Part shown: positions 4,883 through 10,418 of the stretch, piece by piece
Numbering within the stretch: position 1 is the first letter of the stretch
How the letters are laid out: every line of letters begins with the position of its first letter
NCBI GenBank assembly: GCA_000431835.1
Contig: HF987951.1
Span: forward strand, 44,558 to 54,975
Direction: 5' to 3'
From: Succinatimonas sp. CAG:777
GTDB lineage: Bacteria > Pseudomonadota > Gammaproteobacteria > Enterobacterales > Succinivibrionaceae
Length of the DNA: 10,418 bases
Notes under the pieces: generated by a model
Database searches by the model: none
The model's input: the letters and a program-made list of their open reading frames with translations, nothing else
What the model was told of the DNA's origin: nothing
Translations under genes and position numbers: made by a program

Positions 4883-6199
4883 TTACTCTTGTCTTTGAAT
4901 AATTATCAATGGAGAGGATTTTGCTTTAGTTGGATAGTCAACTGTAATAAAGAGTGAACCAAACGCAATTACTGCGCCTGTATCACGATCTTTTACTAGA
5001 CAGTGAGTGCCACGAAGCCATACAGGAACTTCATATTCACCAAAGAGTTTTTTAATTTCTCGGCTATGTGCACGAGTTGTAGGCTTTAATTTCAGGCTGC
5101 CTTTATAGTTAAAGTCAAGAATAACTTCATCTTTTACAAAGTCATCTCTTAAGACATATTCAAAGCTACCTAGCTTTAACTTTTCCCCTTTCTTTAAAAA
5201 ATAACATTTCTTTTCAGGTAAAGTCATTTTCGTTACAAGGTATAAGTAGTTTTTAAAACGCTTTACAGAGTATTCCCCTAAAAGAATATCTCCATGCTGA
5301 TCTGTAGAACTTTGGCACAGTCTTATCGTTTCTTGAACCTGGTTAAATTCTGGTGGCATTAAAGTCTTTTCATTTAGGAAAAGTCTAATGATACAGGTAA
5401 CTAAAGCTGTATCATTTACGTCAAACTTACTGATATCAAGTCGACACTTGTCCCTGTCGATGGCTAAATCATACTTATCTTTAGCATATCTCATTGCAAG
5501 ATCATGCTCGTAAGAACAGAGTTTACCACTTCTTAAAATCGAACCATCAATACCATTAAAGCGTTCTCTAAGCAGAGGTAACACTTTTAATCTCATGAAA
5601 TTTCTTTCAAATTTTAGATAGGTATTAGAAATATCAAAAACATGATCGTAGCCTAAGGCTTCGATGGTGTTGATAATTTCTTGTTTTGAATATTCCAGTA
5701 ATGGTCTTAAGATCCTACCGCGGTTATCCTCAATATAGAAACTCATTCCGGATAATCCGTAAGGACCTGAACCTCTTTTTAAAGCCAATAAAAAGTTTTC
5801 TACCTGATCATCTGCCTGATGACCTAAAAGTAAAACACCATTATCTTTGGCATTTAAAAATAAAGCATTGTATCTTTCAGCTCTTGAGACTTCCTCCGGA
5901 GATCTGCCATTGCCATAGACAATGTGTAACTTAGGAGTTACAAGTTGAGCATCTACCTTTTTACAGAGTTTCTGACAGTGAGCAAGCCAAATTGGATCAT
6001 CTGCATCAAGTCCGTGAATACAGTGAACAGCAAGAAGAGTGTAGCGAGGATCTTTAACTGTAACCGTTTTACCAACTATTAAAGCTAAAGTTGAATCGGC
6101 ACCACCAGATAAGCCTACAACTAATCTGCATGGTGCCACAGTATGAATGATTTTATCTGCAAGTTCATTTACAACTTGCAGAGCTTTTTCTTTTAGCAA
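4883..6199 (-). CDS. tilS: tRNA(Ile)-lysidine synthetase
   Basis: Attaches lysine to C34 of tRNA-Ile(CAU) using ATP, switching its decoding from AUG to AUA and its charging from Met to Ile; cytoplasmic. The 438-residue length is like E. coli TilS (about 430). The PP-loop SGGADS is at residues 31-36, followed by VHCIHGL (58-64), RAERYNAL (106-113), GHQADDQVENFLLALKRGSG (126-145), RPLLEYSKQEI (165-175) and DISNTYLKFERNFMRLKVLP (189-208). The C-terminal substrate-binding domain is recognisable from REIKKLFGEYEVPVWLRG. The start is TTG (6199-6197), because no suitable ATG exists before the PP-loop. It overlaps the end of accA by seven nucleotides with GGA just upstream, so translation is probably coupled to accA. 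It is the last gene of the minus-strand cluster. Confidence 0.95.
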   Translation of the reverse strand: MLKEKALQVVNELADKIIHTVAPCRLVVGLSGGADSTLALIVGKTVTVKDPRYTLLAVHCIHGLDADDPIWLAHCQKLCKKVDAQLVTPKLHIVYGNGRSPEEVSRAERYNALFLNAKDNGVLLLGHQADDQVENFLLALKRGSGPYGLSGMSFYIEDNRGRILRPLLEYSKQEIINTIEALGYDHVFDISNTYLKFERNFMRLKVLPLLRERFNGIDGSILRSGKLCSYEHDLAMRYAKDKYDLAIDRDKCRLDISKFDVNDTALVTCIIRLFLNEKTLMPPEFNQVQETIRLCQSSTDQHGDILLGEYSVKRFKNYLYLVTKMTLPEKKCYFLKKGEKLKLGSFEYVLRDDFVKDEVILDFNYKGSLKLKPTTRAHSREIKKLFGEYEVPVWLRGTHCLVKDRDTGAVIAFGSLFITVDYPTKAKSSPLIIIQRQE

Positions 6200-7149
6200 T
6201 ATCCGTACTTCATTAAACGAGAATAACGCTGTTCAACGATTCTGTCAGCAGAGATACCTGATAGCTCAGCTAAATCGGTTTCAATACGCTGCTTGAGATT
6301 TTCCGCCATCTCATCGTAATTACGATGTGCACCACCTAGGGGCTCTTTTACAACGTTATCAATTAAACCTAAGTCCTTGATGCGGTGAGCTGTAATATTC
6401 ATAGCTTCAGCTGCTAGTGGTGCCTTATCAGCTGATTTCCAAAGAATAGAAGCACAGCCTTCAGGAGAAATTACTGAGTAGGTTGAATACTCAAGCATAT
6501 TAACTCTGTCACCTACACCGATAGCTAGTGCACCGCCAGAACCACCTTCACCGATTACAGTACAAACTACAGGAACTGTAAGATCAGACATTAACTTTAA
6601 GCTCTCAGCAATAGCTCCTGCCTGTGAACGCTCTTCAGCACCAACACCTGGGTATGCACCTGGGGTGTCAATGAAAGTGATTACTGGCATACCGAATCTC
6701 TCAGCAAGCTTCATTAAACGCATTGCTTTACGATAGCCCTCAGGGCGTGGCATACCGAAGTTTCTTAAGGTACGTTCTTTAGTATCACGACCTTTCTGGT
6801 GACCAATAACCATAACAGGTCTGCCATTTAAACGTGCTAAACCACCAACGATAGCTTTATCATCGGCAAATGCTCTGTCACCTGCTAACTCATGAAAATC
6901 TGTAAAAATTCTCTGAACATAATCTAAGGTGTAAGGACGCATTGGATGTCTTGACAGCTGAGAAATCTGCCAATCGCTTAATGAAGAGAAAATCTTTTTT
7001 GTAAGCTCAAGATTCTTCTTCTCCAACTGATTTAATTCTGAAGTTAGATCAACTCCTGAGTTTGAATCAGCGCTAAGTCTTTTTAATTCTTCAATATGAG
7101 CTAGCAGATCTGCAATTGGCTGCTCGAATTCTAGATAATTGATATTCAT
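6193..7149 (-). CDS. accA: Acetyl-CoA carboxylase, carboxyltransferase alpha subunit
   Basis: With AccD forms the carboxyltransferase that moves CO2 from biotin-carboxyl carrier protein to acetyl-CoA, giving malonyl-CoA for fatty acid synthesis. The start was placed at ATG 7149, giving 318 residues, because MNINYLEFEQPIA aligns position by position with E. coli MSLNFLDFEQPIA. The open frame continues 25 codons further upstream without family support. The crotonase-like core is clear: ITFIDTPGAYPGVGAEERSQ, TVIGEGGSGGALAIGVGD, STYSVISPEGCASILWKSAD and EPLGGAHRN. The start has a rather distant GAGG (14 nt away). The 80-bp gap after rnhB holds a promoter candidate, so accA-tilS may be transcribed both from that promoter and by read-through from the lpx genes. 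Confidence 0.97.
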   Translation of the reverse strand: MNINYLEFEQPIADLLAHIEELKRLSADSNSGVDLTSELNQLEKKNLELTKKIFSSLSDWQISQLSRHPMRPYTLDYVQRIFTDFHELAGDRAFADDKAIVGGLARLNGRPVMVIGHQKGRDTKERTLRNFGMPRPEGYRKAMRLMKLAERFGMPVITFIDTPGAYPGVGAEERSQAGAIAESLKLMSDLTVPVVCTVIGEGGSGGALAIGVGDRVNMLEYSTYSVISPEGCASILWKSADKAPLAAEAMNITAHRIKDLGLIDNVVKEPLGGAHRNYDEMAENLKQRIETDLAELSGISADRIVEQRYSRLMKYGYC

Positions 7150-7195
7150 CACGTTGGATTTAACCTCACAGGTTTTCCTATTAGTCAATCGTTCA

Positions 7196-7224
7196 ATTTT
7201 ACTACAAAAGCTGAATTTAGACAA
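7196..7224 (-). promoter_or_regulatory. Candidate sigma70 promoter for accA-tilS
   Basis: Minus strand TTGTCT (7224-7219), 17-bp spacer, TAAAAT (7201-7196), located in the gap between the rnhB stop and accA and giving a leader of about 40 nt. A 16-bp palindrome sits just upstream at 7239-7254. An independent promoter for accA is known in E. coli within the preceding gene, so its presence is plausible. Confidence 0.5.
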
Positions 7225-7229
7225 AAGTT

Positions 7230-7898
7230 CTACAGTAATGACTCAATTGAGTCAGTTGAATTTAATTGTTCTATGTTTTTTGCTTCTAACACCTTTCTTA
7301 CAGGACCATAAGTTTTTCTATAACAAGGTAAGATCGGCAACTCATTTAACAGGTCTAAATGTAACTTTGTAGGATAGCCCTTATGCTTTGCAAACTGATA
7401 CTCAGGGTATTGCTTATCAAGCTCATACATCTGCCTGTCACGCTCCACCTTAGCTAAGATTGAAGCAGCTGCAATTTCAGCTACACGAGCATCGCCTTTA
7501 ACAACTGCCTGACATTGAATTTCGATATTTTTTATGGTTTTGTTACCATCCACCAAGATTAAGTCACACTTAAAAGACATGTTTTCATAGGCACGTTTCA
7601 TTGCCTCTAACGATGCATTTAAGATATTCATCTTATCAATTTCTTGAGGTGTGCACTGACCTATACCATAGGCTAAAGCTTTCTCTTTAATTAGAGGCTC
7701 TAGAGCATCTCTTTTCTTTTCAGACAATTGCTTTGAATCATTTAATCCTGCAATAGGATTATTTGGATCTAAAATCACGCAGGCTGCAACCACATTGCCC
7801 ATTAAAGGGCCACGACCTGCCTCATCGGCACCGCAAACCTTAAATGTAACAGGATCGATTGGGTAAACAAAAGGTTCAAAGACTATTTTTTTAGCCAT
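7230..7898 (-). CDS. rnhB: Ribonuclease HII
   Basis: Cleaves RNA in RNA-DNA hybrids and excises misincorporated ribonucleotides from DNA. The 222 residues exceed the roughly 200 usual for the family, because of about eight extra residues at the N-terminus and a 15-20 residue tail after the conserved YGPVRKVLEAK. Catalytic acidic residues are visible: D25 and E26 in GADEAGRGP, D117 in LVDGN and D136 in VVKGDARV. AAASILAKVERD (143-154) and FAKHKGYPT (169-177) are typical RNase HII blocks. The start has only a weak ribosome site. It lies 31 nt after lpxB, and accA, not the usual dnaE, follows. Confidence 0.96.
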   Translation of the reverse strand: MAKKIVFEPFVYPIDPVTFKVCGADEAGRGPLMGNVVAACVILDPNNPIAGLNDSKQLSEKKRDALEPLIKEKALAYGIGQCTPQEIDKMNILNASLEAMKRAYENMSFKCDLILVDGNKTIKNIEIQCQAVVKGDARVAEIAAASILAKVERDRQMYELDKQYPEYQFAKHKGYPTKLHLDLLNELPILPCYRKTYGPVRKVLEAKNIEQLNSTDSIESLL

Positions 7899-7929
7899 TT
7901 TATTTTCAGAGAAAAAATATAACTACTTA

Positions 7930-9261
7930 CTAATTGTCTTTTGGAGACTCAGTTGTGTCTTGATTAGCTTTTAAAGTATCGCCAGCAGCTTCTTTTGAGT
8001 TTTGAGTCTCAAGAGATTGATTGCAATCCTCTAGAGGCTCAAGTTCAGCACTTTCAATTTGAGCTGTACTCTCCAAGGTCGAGTTATCCTCACAACTTCT
8101 GTGAATTACTTTAAACACAGCTTCACAAGCTAACTCGTCAGAATTGCAACGCATACTCTTATGGATATCCTCAAATTCCTTTTTCATGAGGATGTTATCG
8201 TAGATAAGGAGCTTATGCATTTCGTCAGCTAAAGCTGAGCTTGTACAATCTTCTTGAATAAATTCTTTGACGATCTTTCTGCCTGCGATTAAGTTTGGCA
8301 AAGAGTATGTATCTACTTTTAGTAAGCGTCTTGCGATAAATGCTGATAATGGGCTTACTTTGTAAGCTACTGCAAATGGAGTCTTCAAAAGCATGGTTTC
8401 AAGAGCGATAGTGCCACAAGTTAAAAGCACTGCATCAGATGATGCAATCACATCCTGAGTGTTACCTACAAAGACTGTTATAGACAAATCTGGAGCAACT
8501 TCAAGCCAAAGATCTTTAATTAATGTTGCCTTCTTGTAGCTTGGAACTGTACAGATGAAGACAGTGTCGGGTAGTTTTTTCTTGATAATTCTTGCAGCGT
8601 GGGCATAGATAGGCAACATTTTTGTAATAATGCCTTTTCTAGAACCAGGAAGAATCCCCATTACTTTCCCTTTAACAGGCTCTACGCTTGTCTTTAAAAG
8701 GTTAATTCTCTCTCTGCATTGAGTTTGAGAAACTGTAAGAGGGATAGAATTAGCAAGGGTATGACCTACATAGGTACAATGAATACCTCTTTTTGCATAC
8801 CAATCCTTTTCAAAAGGGAGTAGGGCTAAAATCTCATCACAAGCATTTTTAATGCGTTTGACGCGATTCTCTCTCCAGGCCCAAACTGATGGACTTACAT
8901 AGTGAACAGTAGGAATACCAGCTTTCTTTACTTTTTCTTCAACAAATAAGTTAAAATCTGGTAAATCAATGCCAATAAATACGCAAGGCTTAGCTTCAAT
9001 GATATTCTTTACAGCTTTTGATCTGATTTTTAAGATCTTAGGAAGCTTTAGCAGGACTTCAGTAAGTCCCATTACAGCTAAATCTTCCATATTTGCAGAT
9101 GAACGGAGGCCCTGATGGATCATCTTAGGTCCTCCAATTCCGATGAATTGAGCTAAAGGATCACGGCGTTTAATGGCCATAATAAGACCAGAACCTAAAG
9201 TATCACCTGAAGGTTCACCTGCAATTAAAGCATAAAGATGTGGATTTGCATTAGCTAGCAT
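7930..9261 (-). CDS. lpxB: Lipid-A-disaccharide synthase with an acidic C-terminal tail
   Basis: GT19 glycosyltransferase that joins UDP-2,3-diacylglucosamine and lipid X to form the lipid A disaccharide at the inner face of the cytoplasmic membrane. Family blocks: ALIAGEPSGDTLGSGL (11-26), YVSPSVWAWRENRVKRI (121-137), ALLPFEKDWY (146-155), VGHTLANSIPL (165-175), LPGSRKG (204-210), CGTIALETML (282-291, where E. coli has SGTAALE) and SLPNLIAGR (320-328). E. coli LpxB has 382 residues; this one has 443. Homology ends near residue 387, and the last 56 residues are rich in Glu, Asp, Ser, Thr and Asn, with about fourteen acidic against three Lys residues and no predicted structure. The start overlaps the lpxA stop by one base (TAATG), implying coupled translation. 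Confidence 0.96.
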   Translation of the reverse strand: MLANANPHLYALIAGEPSGDTLGSGLIMAIKRRDPLAQFIGIGGPKMIHQGLRSSANMEDLAVMGLTEVLLKLPKILKIRSKAVKNIIEAKPCVFIGIDLPDFNLFVEEKVKKAGIPTVHYVSPSVWAWRENRVKRIKNACDEILALLPFEKDWYAKRGIHCTYVGHTLANSIPLTVSQTQCRERINLLKTSVEPVKGKVMGILPGSRKGIITKMLPIYAHAARIIKKKLPDTVFICTVPSYKKATLIKDLWLEVAPDLSITVFVGNTQDVIASSDAVLLTCGTIALETMLLKTPFAVAYKVSPLSAFIARRLLKVDTYSLPNLIAGRKIVKEFIQEDCTSSALADEMHKLLIYDNILMKKEFEDIHKSMRCNSDELACEAVFKVIHRSCEDNSTLESTAQIESAELEPLEDCNQSLETQNSKEAAGDTLKANQDTTESPKDN

Positions 9262-10049
9262 TAGCGAATGATTCCTCTACCGTCCTGCTTTAAGAAGTCA
9301 ACTAACGGTTGAACTTCACTGTGATCTTTAGCTAATTTCTCAATTTCAACTAAAGCCTCTTCTAAAGTTAGGCTCTTCTTGTATAAGAACATATAAGCCT
9401 GAAAGATAGCTGAAATAGCTTCTTTTGAGAAACCACGGCGCTGCAGTCCAACCTTGTTAATACCAAAAGGTTTTGCATAGTGACCTGCTGCCATAACATA
9501 TGGAGGAACATCCATATTTAAAGCAGCCATACCACCAACCATAGCATGACAACCTACGCGACCAAACTGATGAATTGCAGCTAAACCGCCAAATACAACG
9601 TAGTCATCGATAGTTACATGACCTGCTAAAGTTGCATTGTTTGAGAAGATGCAATGATCACCAATTAAACAGTCGTGTGCAACGTGAGTATTAATCATGA
9701 ACAGGTTATGGGAACCTACAGTTGTAGTTCCTCTGCCCTGAACAGTACCTCTGTGCATTGAGCAATGCTCACGAATAACGTTGTAATCGCCAATAGTTAA
9801 TGTTGTAGGCTCGCCAGCATACTTAAGATCCTGACAACCTTCACCTATTGAGCAAAACTGGTAAAAGTGATTACCTTTACCAATTGTGGTTGGACCACGT
9901 ACTACACAAAAAGGTTCAAATATGCAGTCATCACCTACAGTAACATCACCCTCAATGATTACATTCTCACGAATGGTAACATTCTTACCTAACTTTACGT
10001 CTGGTCCAATTTTTGCGCTTGGATCAATAATTCCTGTAGCTTGAGTCAA
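9261..10049 (-). CDS. lpxA: UDP-N-acetylglucosamine acyltransferase
   Basis: First step of lipid A synthesis: transfers a 3-hydroxyacyl group from acyl carrier protein to the 3-OH of UDP-GlcNAc; cytoplasmic homotrimer. It is 262 residues, exactly the E. coli length. The N-terminal two thirds is a left-handed beta helix with hexapeptide repeats (for example IGPDVK, VTIREN, VTVGDD). Catalytic H125 lies in INTHVAHDC, and QDLKYAGEPT at 73-82 keeps E. coli numbering. Gly173, the acyl-length ruler that allows a C14 chain in E. coli LpxA, is kept in MVGGMAAL, predicting 3-hydroxymyristate preference by analogy. The C-terminal helical part ends in QDGRGIIR. AAGGG lies about nine nucleotides before ATG. 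It is 25 nt from fabZ and overlaps lpxB by one base. Confidence 0.98.
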   Translation of the reverse strand: MTQATGIIDPSAKIGPDVKLGKNVTIRENVIIEGDVTVGDDCIFEPFCVVRGPTTIGKGNHFYQFCSIGEGCQDLKYAGEPTTLTIGDYNVIREHCSMHRGTVQGRGTTTVGSHNLFMINTHVAHDCLIGDHCIFSNNATLAGHVTIDDYVVFGGLAAIHQFGRVGCHAMVGGMAALNMDVPPYVMAAGHYAKPFGINKVGLQRRGFSKEAISAIFQAYMFLYKKSLTLEEALVEIEKLAKDHSEVQPLVDFLKQDGRGIIR

Positions 10050-10074
10050 TGTCTTTTACCCTTTTGATGATTGA

Positions 10075-10418
10075 TTAGTGTTTAGCGCACATTAAATCAG
10101 CTGTGCAAACTACTTTACCGTCAACACTTGCAACACCGCTAAATGATGCAATGCCACGCTTCTCTTTGAAGTATTCAACATCAAGAACTAACTGATCACC
10201 AGGTACAACTGGTCTCTTGAAACGTGCATGATCGATTGCAGCAAAATAATATAACTCACCGTCATTTGGCTTGCCAACCATGGTAAAAGCTAAGATGCCG
10301 GTAGCCTGAGCCATAGCTTCTAAAATTAGCACGCCAGGTAAAATTGGCTTGCCAGGGAAGTGTCCCTGGAAGAAAGGCTCATTAAAAGTAATGTTCTTAA
10401 TAGCTCTTAAGGTCTTGT
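10075..10418 (-). CDS. fabZ: 3-hydroxyacyl-[acyl-carrier-protein] dehydratase FabZ, C-terminal 113 residues (5' end outside window)
   Basis: Removes water from 3-hydroxyacyl-ACP in fatty acid elongation and shares its 3-hydroxymyristoyl-ACP substrate with LpxA, the next gene. The frame is open to the right edge, so about 35 N-terminal residues are missing compared with the 151-residue E. coli protein. The hot-dog fold active site is present: the catalytic His in NEPFFQGHFPGKP and the Glu in GVLILEAMAQATG. GELYYFAAIDHARFKRPVVP and DGKVVCTADLMCAKH complete the match. The GTG codon at 10332 is the internal Val of GVLILEAM, not a start. The usual upstream neighbours (lpxD, skp, bamA) would lie beyond the window. 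Confidence 0.96.
   Translation of the reverse strand, partial: KTLRAIKNITFNEPFFQGHFPGKPILPGVLILEAMAQATGILAFTMVGKPNDGELYYFAAIDHARFKRPVVPGDQLVLDVEYFKEKRGIASFSGVASVDGKVVCTADLMCAKH

Noticed and set aside
5686..5934. Open frame antisense to tilS, and similar ones at 1362-1604 and 7139-7372
   Set aside because: These are frame shadows of well-supported genes on the opposite strand, without ribosome sites or recognisable products.
7150..7224. 25-codon upstream extension of accA
   Set aside because: It lies in the promoter-bearing gap, has no family support, and the downstream ATG aligns exactly with the E. coli AccA N-terminus.

Overview
The window reads as an AT-rich gammaproteobacterial chromosome. 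Protein sequences (IleRS, RibF, S20, FabZ, LpxA, LpxB, RnhB, AccA, TilS) all resemble Escherichia coli/Aeromonas-type orthologues, and gene order follows the gammaproteobacterial pattern (rpsT divergent from ribF-ileS; fabZ-lpxA-lpxB-rnhB-accA-tilS). The low G+C content and the MglB-like sugar-binding protein would fit an anaerobic gut Aeromonadales such as Succinivibrionaceae. That placement is inference, not a database result.

Left part (1-2460): the 5' end of ileS and all of ribF on the minus strand, then rpsT on the plus strand, transcribed divergently from ribF across a promoter-bearing gap. rpsT ends in a strong, probably bidirectional terminator.

Middle (2460-4880): an accessory-looking interval with one recognisable protein gene, an orphan MglB-like periplasmic glucose/galactose-binding protein without transporter partners. 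The most striking content is RNA. Three tandem paralogous units (about 4289-4410, 4511-4640, 4727-4851) each carry GAACTT-N16-TCTAA, the signature of the envelope-stress sigma factor sigmaE (RpoE). Each then has a conserved body of about 60 nt and an intrinsic terminator whose stem shows compensatory changes. A fourth, diverged unit with the same promoter lies at 2745-2841. I read these as a family of sigmaE-dependent small RNAs. The three tandem RNAs contain a segment that is the exact antisense of a Shine-Dalgarno plus ATG-AAA-AAA start region, typical of signal-peptide genes. This suggests that they repress translation of envelope proteins under stress, as RybB, MicA and VrrA do elsewhere. 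A possible minus-strand structured RNA lies at about 2532-2685.

Right part (4883-10418): a minus-strand cluster for envelope lipid synthesis, fabZ (5' end outside)-lpxA-lpxB-rnhB-accA-tilS. It combines fatty-acid elongation, the first and fourth committed steps of lipid A synthesis, malonyl-CoA supply, RNase HII and the tRNA-Ile lysidine synthetase. dnaE, which usually separates rnhB from accA, is absent. accA has its own candidate promoter in the gap, preceded by a perfect 16-bp palindrome. The putative sigmaE RNAs converge on the 3' end of this cluster.
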